From assembly GCA_023138875.1 (NCBI GenBank), contig JAGLOO010000009.1, forward strand, positions 1-64,000: a stretch of 64,000 nt of DNA. Reading direction: 5' to 3'. The notes below the pieces were generated by a model. It did no database searches. It saw nothing but the letters and a program-made list of their open reading frames with translations, and was not told the DNA's origin. This document shows, piece by piece, positions 16,045 to 25,480 of the stretch; positions within the stretch are counted from its first letter, which is position 1, and the number at the start of each line of letters is the position of its first letter. The translations under genes and the position numbers were made by a program. The stretch comes from Bacteroidales bacterium. GTDB lineage: Bacteria; Bacteroidota; Bacteroidia; Bacteroidales; GCA-2748055.

Positions 16045-16275
16045 TTTGCATTTATTAATTTGGTTCCACTAAAAATAGTTAAAGCCCACAGTTTAACCGG
16101 GTCCACAGAGTATGAACAATTAACAAATTCCTAACATTTGACATTCTTCGAAAATATAACGGAGTAAAAAACACTATAAAGTATAGTGTAAATATTTTAA
16201 AAACAGCAATTAAGCGGTACCATTGTATGGCTAAAATGTATGTAATAGTGATGAAGTCAAACGGAATCACCGTCT

Positions 16276-17718
16276 CTATTCTTCGTTGCTATTGACGATG
16301 GACAACAACTCCTTGGGTTTGATCAGTCCGAGCAGCAGTGCACTGGCCATGCAGGAAATGAGCAGGAGCATGAAACCGGGGATCCAGCCGGGAATGAGCA
16401 AGGTGAGATAGCCTGTGATAATATTGAATGCCAGGAATCCTGTGAGCTTTATCAGAATATCCACATTCAGAGGGATCTTCACCAACCGTATTGAAAGTAC
16501 TATCTGAAGAAGGGCATAATATCCCTGAGATATCAGGCTGGAAATGGCTGCGCCATAGGCCTGGTAGCGGGGGATCAATATCAGGTTCAGTGTGATATTT
16601 ATTACAACTGTAGACGCGGCAACAATATTCAGCTGACGAAGGTTATTATTGGCAGTAAGGAGTGTCCCGTAGATGTAACTGGTGGAAACAAACAGGAATC
16701 CGATCATCAGGACACCGAATATCCTGGAACTGTAGGGAGCATGTGCCGTGTAAAGGAGATCAATGATCTCCTGGTTATAATAATTGCTTGCAATGGCCAG
16801 GGAAAGACCTGCAACCATAAGCAGGGGCAATGCCATCCTGATCAATTCATTTACATCCTGCTTTAATCGAAGCATCCTCGAAAACATAGGTAGCAGCAAC
16901 ATAGCAAACAAAAAGGAGAACTGGGATGCAGCGTCGAAGATCCGGAATGACTGGGCGTAGATGCCGGCTTCCTGTTTCCCGTTTTCCAGTAGACGTTCCA
17001 GCATGACTGAGTCGACCCTGTTAAATAGTGCCATTAACAGGATCAGAAGAGCAAAAGGGTAACTCTGTCGAAGGATCTTCATTGAGTGGGACAGGCTGAT
17101 CCTGGGAATGAAAGATCCGGACCGGTATCGGACGATCAGAGCAACCGTGATGAGGGTAAGGGTATATGAGACAGTCTGAGCATAAACAAACCATTCAATC
17201 TGGAATGGTTTGTTTATGAAATTGCCCCAGAGCAGCAATCCAGTGAACAGGATCATCAGGCTTCGGTCCATCACCGACAGGAGGCTGTCGGTGCGGTAAT
17301 ACTGCAGGCCGCTGATGTTGGTCCTGAAATAGAGGATGAATGATGCTAGGAACTGGTTCAGGACAAGGACCCATAGCATCCTGAACTGTTCGGAAGAATA
17401 CCCGATGATTTTTCCCAAAAGAAAGACCACTACTGCATAGATCAGTGATAAAAAAAGTTTTAGGGGGATGATGGCAGCCAGATGGTCCCTGAGTAGTGTG
17501 CTATTCCTTGCTATGGCCCGGTTGTTGAAATTGTTGATCCCCACATCAAGGAGGATATTGAGGATAAAGGCAAAATTGAAGAGAGAGAAATAAAAACCAT
17601 ACATCTCTTCACCGACCCTATTCTGAACGCCCACTTCAATTCCAAAAAACCAGAATGGTTTGATCAGCAGGTTCAGAAAGACCAACAGAGCCAGGTTTGT
17701 GATAAATCGCTTTTTCAA
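16276..17718 (-). CDS. Polysaccharide flippase (MOP/Wzx-like)
   Basis: A 480-residue integral membrane protein with about 12-14 hydrophobic helices and the layout of the MOP superfamily polysaccharide biosynthesis proteins, which flip lipid-linked oligosaccharides across the inner membrane. NNFNNRAIARN in the first cytoplasmic loop and NRVDSVMLERLL in the middle resemble Wzx-type loops. The start is a TTG at 17718 (LKKRFITN); no better ATG lies close. It is divergent from a glycosyltransferase gene, so both likely serve the same surface polysaccharide or glycan. The substrate is unknown. Confidence 0.85.
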   Translation of the reverse strand: MKKRFITNLALLVFLNLLIKPFWFFGIEVGVQNRVGEEMYGFYFSLFNFAFILNILLDVGINNFNNRAIARNSTLLRDHLAAIIPLKLFLSLIYAVVVFLLGKIIGYSSEQFRMLWVLVLNQFLASFILYFRTNISGLQYYRTDSLLSVMDRSLMILFTGLLLWGNFINKPFQIEWFVYAQTVSYTLTLITVALIVRYRSGSFIPRISLSHSMKILRQSYPFALLILLMALFNRVDSVMLERLLENGKQEAGIYAQSFRIFDAASQFSFLFAMLLLPMFSRMLRLKQDVNELIRMALPLLMVAGLSLAIASNYYNQEIIDLLYTAHAPYSSRIFGVLMIGFLFVSTSYIYGTLLTANNNLRQLNIVAASTVVINITLNLILIPRYQAYGAAISSLISQGYYALLQIVLSIRLVKIPLNVDILIKLTGFLAFNIITGYLTLLIPGWIPGFMLLLISCMASALLLGLIKPKELLSIVNSNEE

Positions 17719-17813
17719 ACTCGATCTAATTAATGTTGATCAAAGGGATTGACGGCCAAAAATATTTTTTAATTCAATACAAATGTAATAAGTTCGCTCC
17801 AGAAAAATCAGGG

Positions 17814-17821
17814 TAACTTTG
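17814..17821 (+). promoter_or_regulatory. Candidate -7 element and RBS of the glycosyltransferase
   Basis: TAACTTTG fits TANNTTTG, 15 nt before the ATG at 17837. AGGAG at 17826-17830 is an unusually good Shine-Dalgarno for this window and supports that ATG. The -33 box is weak. Confidence 0.5.
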
Positions 17822-17836
17822 AACCAGGAGATAAAA

Positions 17837-18973
17837 ATGAAAACGATTGCTGTGAATACCCGCCTTCTAATGCCCGGGAAACTGGATGGCATTGGATGGT
17901 TCACTTACGAAACACTGAGAAGGATTACCGCGGCCAACCCCAATTATCATTTCTTATTCTTATTTGATCGGAACTACAGCAAGGAAGTGGTTTTCGGCGA
18001 AAACGTTACTCCGGTAATATTGAGACCTCCCACCCGGCATCCGGTATTATGGTATTACTGGTTCGAATGGCGGATCAATGCTTTCCTGAAAAAGGCAAAG
18101 CCCGATTTGTTCCTGAGTACCGACGGGTTCTTACCCCTGCGGTCAAAAATACCTTCGGTGGCTGTTATCCATGACATTAGCTTTGAACACAGGCCGGGTG
18201 ATCTTCCCTGGCTGGTGAGGAAGTATTACCGCTATTTTTTCCCACGGTTTGCACGAAAGGCTTCCCGTATTTTTACGGTGTCGGAGTACTCCAGAAGGGA
18301 CATTATTAACCAGTATGATGTTGCGGAGGAGAAAGTTGACATGGCTTATAACGGAGCCAATGAACGGTATCAACCGTTGACAGAAGAAAGGGCCGCTGAA
18401 GTCAGGAACGAATTTACAGCTGGATCTCCCTATTTCGTTTTTGTGGGAAGCCTGCATCCCAGAAAAAATATCACAAACCTTTTAAAGGCATTTCAGCTCT
18501 TCAAGGACGAAAACAGAGGAAATTATAAGCTGGTCCTGGTGGGCGAAAAATTTTTCCTTACCAGGCCCATGGAAGAGCAGATGGAAAAAATGAACAATAA
18601 GAAAGATGTGATCTTTACTGGCCGTCTTTCCCCTACCCGGCTCAATGATGTACTGGGGGCAGCATGGGCCATGACATTTGTACCCTATTTTGAAGGATTT
18701 GGAATACCCATCGTTGAAGCCATGAAGTGCGATATTCCGGTAATCGCTTCCAAAGTAACAAGCCTCCCTGAAATAGCCGGAGATGCTGCAGTTTTTGTAG
18801 CACCTGAAAGCCCGGGAAGCATACGGGACGGCATGATCAGGATCGTGAGAGAACCGGGCTTGCGGCAGGAAATGATTGAGAAGGGAAGAAAAAGGAGGGA
18901 GCAATTCAGCTGGGACCACACTGCAAATCAGTTATGGGGTTCCATTCAGCATGTGTTGGAGGCAGATGCTTAA
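17837..18973 (+). CDS. GT4-type glycosyltransferase
   Basis: A 378-residue GT-B fold enzyme. I start at ATG 17837, preceded by AGGAG. The N-terminal half has NTRLLMPGKLDGIGWFTYE, the acceptor-side loop of GT4 enzymes, and VIHDISFEHRPG. The C-terminal half has FVFVGSLHPRKNITNLLKAF, the nucleotide-sugar site, and FGIPIVEAMKCDIPVIASKV with the E-x7-E-like motif. It would transfer a sugar from a nucleotide donor to a growing glycan on the cytosolic face, and pairs with the divergent flippase. Donor and acceptor cannot be deduced. rnhB starts within its last codons. Confidence 0.9.
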   Translation: MKTIAVNTRLLMPGKLDGIGWFTYETLRRITAANPNYHFLFLFDRNYSKEVVFGENVTPVILRPPTRHPVLWYYWFEWRINAFLKKAKPDLFLSTDGFLPLRSKIPSVAVIHDISFEHRPGDLPWLVRKYYRYFFPRFARKASRIFTVSEYSRRDIINQYDVAEEKVDMAYNGANERYQPLTEERAAEVRNEFTAGSPYFVFVGSLHPRKNITNLLKAFQLFKDENRGNYKLVLVGEKFFLTRPMEEQMEKMNNKKDVIFTGRLSPTRLNDVLGAAWAMTFVPYFEGFGIPIVEAMKCDIPVIASKVTSLPEIAGDAAVFVAPESPGSIRDGMIRIVREPGLRQEMIEKGRKRREQFSWDHTANQLWGSIQHVLEADA

Positions 18974-19568
18974 ACCATTTCATACAGAAGGTATTATTGA
19001 AGCAGGATGCGATGAAGCCGGGAGGGGTTGTATCGCCGGTCCGGTCTTTGCTGCGGCCGTTATCCTGCCTGCGCAATTTCGTGATCCCGTTCTGGATGAC
19101 AGCAAGAAGCTGTCGGCAAAAACCAGGGACAAGCTGCGCAGGGTCATCGAAACCGAAGCCATTGCGTATGGGGTAGGTATTGTTGATGAAAAGGAAATTG
19201 ATCAGATCAACATCCTGAATGCCTCTTTCCTTGCCATGCAGCGGGCTGTGGAAAAACTGAATCCTGTTCCTTCACACCTGCTTGTGGATGGCAATCGCTT
19301 CAAACCTTATAGGGAGATCCCCTTTACCTGCATCATAAAGGGAGATGGTATTTATGCTTCCATCGCGGCAGCCTCCATACTTGCAAAAACCCATCGTGAT
19401 GAATACATGGAAAGTCTGCACAGAGAACATCCCGGGTATGGATGGCATAACAACAAGGGATATCCAACCAGGTCACACAGGGAGGCAGTATTGAAATATG
19501 GACCCAGTGTGTATCACAGGCGTTCATTCAGGTTATTGAACGATCAGATGCAACTGGACTTGTCTTAA
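18966..19568 (+). CDS. rnhB: Ribonuclease HII
   Basis: Cuts the RNA strand of RNA-DNA hybrids and removes single ribonucleotides from DNA. I use ATG 18966, giving 200 residues; it overlaps the end of the glycosyltransferase gene by 8 bp. GCDEAGRGCIAGPVFAAAV holds the first Asp-Glu pair, DDSKKLS the conserved loop, and HLLVDGN and KTHRDEYM the other acidic residues. YGWHNNKGYPTRSHREAV is the C-terminal signature. All four carboxylates are present, so the enzyme should be active. Confidence 0.95.
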   Translation: MLKPFHTEGIIEAGCDEAGRGCIAGPVFAAAVILPAQFRDPVLDDSKKLSAKTRDKLRRVIETEAIAYGVGIVDEKEIDQINILNASFLAMQRAVEKLNPVPSHLLVDGNRFKPYREIPFTCIIKGDGIYASIAAASILAKTHRDEYMESLHREHPGYGWHNNKGYPTRSHREAVLKYGPSVYHRRSFRLLNDQMQLDLS

Positions 19569-19686
19569 ATGATGCCAGGTGTTCTTAAAACAGTAATTTC
19601 TATTATACTTTCAGAAAGAATTTTGTAATATTTGCAGTTTGCACTGGCAAACAGGTATTCATCGAATTATGATAAATGATACAAGC

Positions 19687-21843
19687 ATGAGAAAACTAAC
19701 TCTTTTAGTAATCGTACTGGTCGCTGCATTCCAGATAAGGGTATATGCAGATGAAGGAATGTGGTTGTTAAACCTGATCGGGCAGGTGAACATGGATGAG
19801 ATGACCGAAATGGGTTTGCAGCTTACCGCTGAGCAGATCTACAGCATTAACCAGGCTAGCCTGAAGGATGCTGTGGGTGCGCTGGACAGGGGATCCTGCA
19901 CCGGAGAGTTGATTTCACCGGATGGACTCATGTTGACCAACCACCACTGTGGATATGGCGAAATACAGTACCACAGTTCGGTGGAGCATGACTATTTAAA
20001 GAACGGCTTCTGGGCCATGACAAGGGATGAGGAGTTGCCCAACGAAGGCAAGACCATTACATTCCTGGTCAGGATGGAAGAGATAACGGATCAAATTATT
20101 CCGGAACTGAATGAAGAGATGACCCAGGAGGAGCGCAATACAATAATCCGTTCCCTTTCGGGAGCCATTGTTTCAAAAGCAACTGAAGGTAATCATTATG
20201 ATGCCAGGATCAGGGATATGTTTAACGGGAATCGTTTTTTCCTGTTCATTTCAGAAACATTCAGAGATGTACGGCTTGTGGGTGCGCCTCCCGAGTCCAT
20301 TGGTAAGTATGGTGGAGATACTGACAACTGGATGTGGCCGCGCCATTCCGGTGATTTTTCTATCTTCAGGGTCTATACGGATCCCGACGGTAAGCCGGCC
20401 GATTACAGTCCGGATAACATCCCCCTGAAATCAAAACACTACCTTCCGGTCTCAATGAAAGGGTATGAGAAGGACGATTTTACCATGGTACTGGGATATC
20501 CTGGAAGAACGGATCGCTACATGACCTCATGGGGGATCCAGGAATTGCTTGATATTATCCATCCCAACAGGATCCACATCAGGGGAATCAAGCAGGAACT
20601 GCAGATGGAGGATATGATGACCGATGAAAAGGTGCGGTTACAGTATGCTTCAAAATATTCCCGTTCTTCCAACTACTGGAAATATTCCATAGGACAGAGC
20701 AAAGGCCTCAGGAGACTGAATGTAGTGGCCAAAAAGCAGAAGCAGGAAGAGGCATTCGAAGCATGGGCAAACCAGAGCAATGACCGAAGGGAATTGTACG
20801 GAAACGCATTGCAGGACATCCGGATGGCTGTTGAAGGAAGGAAAGAAATCCGGAATGCAATGCAATATCTGGAAGAGGTCCTGTTCCGTGGAGGAATGGA
20901 GTCGGCATATTTTGCACGTAATCTCAGGGAGCTTGAAAGGGCTATGGCTCAGGAGGAGCCTGACCAGGAAGAGATCGATGCAGTGGCCGAAGACCTGAAG
21001 GAAAATTCTGCTGACTTCTATAAGGACTATCATCCGTCCACCGATAAAAGGGTTATGGCTGCCATGATCAAATTGTTGATCGAAGAGCTGGATGATCAGT
21101 ACCTGCCTGCTAATGTACTTGAGGTGAAAACCAAATACAAAGGAGATGTGGATAAATACGTTGAGAAGTATTTTAAGAAATCTTTTGTTCCTGACCAGGC
21201 GAAATACTTTGCCTTTATGGACAATCCTTCTCTGAAGGTATTGCGGAAAGATCCGGCATACAAAGCAGCCCTCGCTGCATCGAAGTACTTTGAAGTACGT
21301 GGAAAGTTTGCCGAGTTTAATGAATCCTATGTCAGGGGCAGCAGGCTCTACCTGAAAGGGCTCGTGGAAATGTACCCCGAGAAGGATTTCTATTCTGATG
21401 CCAATTCAACCATGCGTATGAATTATGGTGTAGTAGGTGATTATATGGCAAGGGATGCCGTCCTGTACACCCATTACACCACCCTGGGCGGAGTCATGGA
21501 AAAGGAGGATCCTTCCAATTTCGAATTCATCGTAACTGATAAGCTTAAAGAGTTGTACGCTAAAAAGGATTTTGGACCCTATGGTGAAGATGGCAAGCTG
21601 AATGTATGCTTTACCTCCAACAACGACATCACCGGTGGAAATTCCGGAAGTCCGGTAATCAACGCCAGAGGTGAACTGATCGGGCTTGCATTTGATGGCA
21701 ACTGGGAGGCAATGAGTGGAGATGTGGCATTTGAAACGGAACTTCAGAAGTGCATCAATGTGGATATCAGGTATGTGCTATTCATTATCGATAAATATGC
21801 CGGGGCTGGCCATCTTATTGAGGAGATGAAACTTGTGTACTGA
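19687..21843 (+). CDS. S46-family dipeptidyl-peptidase, DPP7-like
   Basis: A 718-residue secreted peptidase that removes dipeptides from the N-terminus of periplasmic oligopeptides. I start at ATG 19687 because MRKLTLLVIVLVAAFQIRVYA is a clear signal peptide. The chymotrypsin-like triad is seen as His in TNHHCGYG (~86-87), Asp in GDTDNWMWPRHSGD and Ser653 in GNSGSPV. The residue 18 after the Ser is Gly (AFDGNWEAMSGD). In this family Gly at that S1 position marks DPP7 (hydrophobic P1), whereas DPP11 has Arg. The preference is therefore inferred, not shown. Such enzymes feed amino-acid catabolism in Bacteroidota, and gdhA, asparaginase and proline dehydrogenase are also in this window. Confidence 0.94.
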   Translation: MRKLTLLVIVLVAAFQIRVYADEGMWLLNLIGQVNMDEMTEMGLQLTAEQIYSINQASLKDAVGALDRGSCTGELISPDGLMLTNHHCGYGEIQYHSSVEHDYLKNGFWAMTRDEELPNEGKTITFLVRMEEITDQIIPELNEEMTQEERNTIIRSLSGAIVSKATEGNHYDARIRDMFNGNRFFLFISETFRDVRLVGAPPESIGKYGGDTDNWMWPRHSGDFSIFRVYTDPDGKPADYSPDNIPLKSKHYLPVSMKGYEKDDFTMVLGYPGRTDRYMTSWGIQELLDIIHPNRIHIRGIKQELQMEDMMTDEKVRLQYASKYSRSSNYWKYSIGQSKGLRRLNVVAKKQKQEEAFEAWANQSNDRRELYGNALQDIRMAVEGRKEIRNAMQYLEEVLFRGGMESAYFARNLRELERAMAQEEPDQEEIDAVAEDLKENSADFYKDYHPSTDKRVMAAMIKLLIEELDDQYLPANVLEVKTKYKGDVDKYVEKYFKKSFVPDQAKYFAFMDNPSLKVLRKDPAYKAALAASKYFEVRGKFAEFNESYVRGSRLYLKGLVEMYPEKDFYSDANSTMRMNYGVVGDYMARDAVLYTHYTTLGGVMEKEDPSNFEFIVTDKLKELYAKKDFGPYGEDGKLNVCFTSNNDITGGNSGSPVINARGELIGLAFDGNWEAMSGDVAFETELQKCINVDIRYVLFIIDKYAGAGHLIEEMKLVY

Positions 21844-21873
21844 TTTTATTCTTTTTCAGATTCCGAAGCAACC

Positions 21874-22362
21874 ATGCCACCCGGTGAAATAGTCATTTAT
21901 ACCGACGGAGCTGCCAGGGGAAATCCCGGTCCGGGTGGTCTGGGTGTGGTGTTGCTGTATGGAACGCACAGGAAGGAGTTGGCCGAAGGATACACGTTAA
22001 CCACCAACAACCGGATGGAACTGCTCGCTGTGATCAGGGGTTTGGAAACCTTGAAACGGAAGGATTTACAGGTAAAAATCTATACCGATTCCAGGTATGT
22101 TTCCGATGCAGTGAACAAGGGTTGGGTTTTTAACTGGGAATCGAAAGGATTTAAGAAAAGGAAGAATGTTGATCTCTGGAAGCTTTTTCTGGAATTATAC
22201 AGAAAGTATTCCGTCACATTTATCTGGGTGAGAGGACATGCCAGCATTCCGGAGAATGAACGATGTGATCAACTGGCCGTTGAGGCCAGTCACCGGGACG
22301 ATCTGATGGAGGATTCCGGGTATGTGGATAACAACAATGAATCTTTCATTAGTTTTTCTTAA
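21874..22362 (+). CDS. rnhA: Ribonuclease HI
   Basis: A 162-residue RNase HI, cutting RNA in RNA-DNA hybrids. IYTDGAARGNPGPGG gives the first catalytic Asp (about 10), NNRMELLAVIRGL the Glu, and IYTDSRYVSDAV the second Asp; RGHASIPENERCDQLA ends with the fourth acidic residue. The basic handle region (ESKGFKKRKNVDLWK) is present. The last ~15 residues form a short acidic and Ser-rich extension beyond the usual end. The SiaB-like gene follows 25 bp later on the same strand. Confidence 0.95.
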   Translation: MPPGEIVIYTDGAARGNPGPGGLGVVLLYGTHRKELAEGYTLTTNNRMELLAVIRGLETLKRKDLQVKIYTDSRYVSDAVNKGWVFNWESKGFKKRKNVDLWKLFLELYRKYSVTFIWVRGHASIPENERCDQLAVEASHRDDLMEDSGYVDNNNESFISFS

Positions 22363-22387
22363 ATTTAGGTATCTAACCTGACACGCA

Positions 22388-22900
22388 ATGTTGAGTAAGT
22401 CAGTCCTGTCGTACCAGGGTCCGCTTTCTTTCAGTACCATTGACTGGTTGCTGTCCGAATTTAAATTGGCTGCTCAGGATCATGACATCTCCTTCAAGAC
22501 CTATAAGAAAGTGATTTCCATTATGATTGAGGCTCTTGAAAACATCACCAGATACAGCGACCAGTTCAGTTGTAATGGAGATTCTAAATCCGGATTTTGC
22601 CCCTCTTTCTTTATCAACAGGAGTACATCCAGCATTGAGCTTATCACCAAGAATCCGGTCAAAATAAGGGATGTGGGCTCCCTTCGCTCCACGATCGATA
22701 ATGTAAATAGCCACAACAAGGAGGAGTTGAAGGAGCTCTACAAATCCACCATCACCAATGGTGAGTTCACAGCCAAGGGAGGAGCCGGTCTGGGATTCAT
22801 TGAGATGGCCAAGACAGCAGGGAATAAACTGGAGTATACCTTTGAAAGCCTTTCAAAAGAATATTCACTTTATACTTTCCGGGTTTTCTTCAACATTTAG
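22388..22900 (+). CDS. SiaB-like protein kinase family protein
   Basis: A 170-residue cytosolic protein. The central KVISIMIEALENITRYSDQF resembles the N-box of GHKL ATPases, and KGGAGLGFIEMAKTAGNKL the glycine-rich lid, which together match the SiaB family. In Pseudomonas SiaB is a kinase that phosphorylates the anti-sigma-antagonist-like SiaC. No siaA, siaC or siaD homologue is adjacent here, so its partner is unknown. The ATP-binding residues look intact. It sits between rnhA and an ABC permease on the same strand. Confidence 0.78.
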   Translation: MLSKSVLSYQGPLSFSTIDWLLSEFKLAAQDHDISFKTYKKVISIMIEALENITRYSDQFSCNGDSKSGFCPSFFINRSTSSIELITKNPVKIRDVGSLRSTIDNVNSHNKEELKELYKSTITNGEFTAKGGAGLGFIEMAKTAGNKLEYTFESLSKEYSLYTFRVFFNI

Positions 22901-22948
22901 TTGCACATTGTCCCACGAAAACTGTTTATTATTACCAAAGAAGGTGTG

Positions 22949-25399
22949 ATGTGGAGGAATTTTTTTACTGTAGCACTCAGAAATATCAGTAAGAACAAGG
23001 TTTTTACCCTGATCAATGTATCCGGGCTGGCCATTGGTCTTGCCAGTTCTATCCTGATTCTACTGTTTATCATCAAGGAACTGAGCTATGATCGGTTCCA
23101 CGAGCATACCAACCACATTCACAGGCTATATATAGACGGGGAAATAGGCGATCAAACGTTCAGAGGAGCATGGACCTCCATGATCATGGCCCCCACCTTC
23201 ACTGAAGAGATCCCGGAGATTGAGAAATTTGTACGGTTTGATGTATTCAACCAGCAGTTAATCTGGTACGATGGAGAAAAATACATGGAGGACCATTTCC
23301 TGTTTGCCGATTCATCCATCTTTGATATTTTCAGCATTACCTTTTTAAGGGGGGATCCGGCTACTGCACTTACAAGACCCAAATCAATCGTTATTACAGA
23401 AGAAAAAGCCAGGCTTTATTTCGGAGACAGGGATCCACTGGGCCTGCCTCTCAGCGTAAATAAAGACAGCAACTATTATGTGGTTACAGGGGTGATCGAA
23501 CCATTACCGGAGAATTCTCATTTTTTCGCCGATTTCATTGCTTCCATGGTAACCCTCGATTATACCCTGAATAGGACCTGGTTCCAGAATTCAATATTTA
23601 GTTATGTCCTGCTAACTCCCGGTGCTGAACAGATTATAGTGGAAGAGAAAATGGCAGGAGTGTTGCTGAAACATATCAGGGGAGAACTGGAAGCAGTTCT
23701 GGGAATGGGACCTGAAGAATGGGAGGCAGGAGGGAACCGGTATAGGATATTCCTGCAACCTCTGAAGGACATTCATTTACAACCAGACATTGAGGTTGGA
23801 CTTGATATCTGTTTTCGGCCGGTAAACGACAGGCTATACATCTACATATTTGCCCTGGTGGCCTTCTTCATCCTGATCATTGCATCCATCAATTTTATGA
23901 ACCTTTCCACTGCCAGGTCTGCTATGAGGGCGCGGGAGATTGGATTGAGAAAGGTGGTGGGTTCTGATCGAAAACTATTGATCCGGCAGTTTCTCACCGA
24001 ATCGGTAATCCTTAGCATGATCGCTCTGGGTTTTGCCCTGATCATGGTTGAACTCTCTCTTCCCTGGTTCAACAGGACCATGGATCTGGATCTGAGGATG
24101 GATACCTCGCATCAGTATTACCTCTTCCCTCTGTTCATCCTGCTGGCCCTGGTGGTGGGACTGGTAAGTGGAGCATATCCGGCATTTTTCCTGTCAAGGT
24201 TCAAACCTGTTGAAGGGATCAGGGGAGGATTCCAGGGAGGTCGCCGTGCAAGTTATTTCAGGAACCTGATGGTGATTGTGCAGTTTACCATTTCTGTAGC
24301 CATTATAGTGGGAACGCTTATCGTTTCTATTCAACTTCGTTATATGCTCAACAAAGACCTTGGGTATGAGAAGGAACAACTGGTGGTGATGAAACGGATC
24401 TACCCGCTTGAGAACAGCATCCAGACGTTTTGCAGAGAAATTGAGAAAATCCCCGGGGTGGCAGGTGCCACAAATTCAACCACCTACCTTGGGTTTAATA
24501 ACAGCACCGAAACCTACCAGATCCAAGGCAGAGAAGCGTCTAAAAGTTTCATGTTCGCCACCAATTATGTGGATCATGAGTTCATGAAAACTTACAATTT
24601 TAAACTGACTGACAGGGAGGGTCGGTTTTTTGATTACAGATTCCCGTCAGATACCTCAGCCATTCTGATTAACGAAACCGCTGTGAAGGAATACGGCATA
24701 ACAGATCCCTTCAATACCGTAATTCTGGAACCCACCATGAGGGGAGATACCAGTAAACTCGGGATCATTGGTGTTTTTGAGGATTTCCACCACAGCTCCT
24801 TAAGGGATCCTATAGGTCCCTATATGCTCCGATTTAAAACTGAAGATCCCGGCTGGGCCGGGTATATCACCATTAGGCTGGGTGTGGCCGGAAAGGGAGT
24901 GCCCAGCACTCTGAACAGGATAAAAAAAACCTGGATGAAGATGTCCAATGAGGCCCCTTTCCAGTATTTTTTCCTGGATGAGGAGCTGGGGAATTACTAC
25001 AAGGAGGAGCGGCGTACCGGAAGATTATCGCTGTTGTTTGCCATACTTGCCACCTTTATCGCCTGCCTGGGCTTGTTTGGACTGACCCTTCATAATACAC
25101 AACGAAAAACCCGGGAGATCGGGATCAGGAAGGCCATGGGTGCCAGTATAAGTGAGGTGATTATGGTGGTGTCCCGTGAAATTGTTATGCTTATGGGTGT
25201 TTCGGTTTTACTGGCCTGGATTGCAGCCTACTTATTTATGCAGAGTTGGTTGCAGGATTTTCCATATAATATTGGATTCAAACCCTGGATTTATGTGATA
25301 TCTGCCCTTACAGCCATGGTGGTTTCACTACTAACCGTTTCTCTCCTTGCTTTCAGGGCAGCAAGGGCCAATCCTGCCGATATCCTGCACTATGAATAG
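22949..25399 (+). CDS. MacB/FtsX-type ABC transporter permease
   Basis: An 816-residue permease. I start at ATG 22949 (MWRNFFTVALRNISKNKVF), preceded by AAGG. It has an N-terminal helix (~20-40) followed by a large periplasmic MacB-PCD domain, three helices at ~300-420 with the FtsX-domain signature RSAMRAREIGLRKVVGSDRK, then a second periplasmic domain and a second FtsX unit with NTQRKTREIGIRKAMGAS. This double arrangement is typical of Bacteroidota export or lipoprotein-handling permeases. The ATPase subunit is not next to it and must be elsewhere. Substrate unknown. Confidence 0.9.
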   Translation: MWRNFFTVALRNISKNKVFTLINVSGLAIGLASSILILLFIIKELSYDRFHEHTNHIHRLYIDGEIGDQTFRGAWTSMIMAPTFTEEIPEIEKFVRFDVFNQQLIWYDGEKYMEDHFLFADSSIFDIFSITFLRGDPATALTRPKSIVITEEKARLYFGDRDPLGLPLSVNKDSNYYVVTGVIEPLPENSHFFADFIASMVTLDYTLNRTWFQNSIFSYVLLTPGAEQIIVEEKMAGVLLKHIRGELEAVLGMGPEEWEAGGNRYRIFLQPLKDIHLQPDIEVGLDICFRPVNDRLYIYIFALVAFFILIIASINFMNLSTARSAMRAREIGLRKVVGSDRKLLIRQFLTESVILSMIALGFALIMVELSLPWFNRTMDLDLRMDTSHQYYLFPLFILLALVVGLVSGAYPAFFLSRFKPVEGIRGGFQGGRRASYFRNLMVIVQFTISVAIIVGTLIVSIQLRYMLNKDLGYEKEQLVVMKRIYPLENSIQTFCREIEKIPGVAGATNSTTYLGFNNSTETYQIQGREASKSFMFATNYVDHEFMKTYNFKLTDREGRFFDYRFPSDTSAILINETAVKEYGITDPFNTVILEPTMRGDTSKLGIIGVFEDFHHSSLRDPIGPYMLRFKTEDPGWAGYITIRLGVAGKGVPSTLNRIKKTWMKMSNEAPFQYFFLDEELGNYYKEERRTGRLSLLFAILATFIACLGLFGLTLHNTQRKTREIGIRKAMGASISEVIMVVSREIVMLMGVSVLLAWIAAYLFMQSWLQDFPYNIGFKPWIYVISALTAMVVSLLTVSLLAFRAARANPADILHYE

Positions 25400-25480
25400 G
25401 AAACTATTGATTAAATCTTTTTGAATCCGGCTAAAATTGTAATTTTGTCATGTTTTCAGGTTATTTTGTCAGAGATTAAG

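Noticed and set aside
17739-17790. Promoter for the flippase (TATTTTTG with TTTG upstream)
   Set aside because: The boxes are 15 nt apart, too short for the 19-21 nt consensus.
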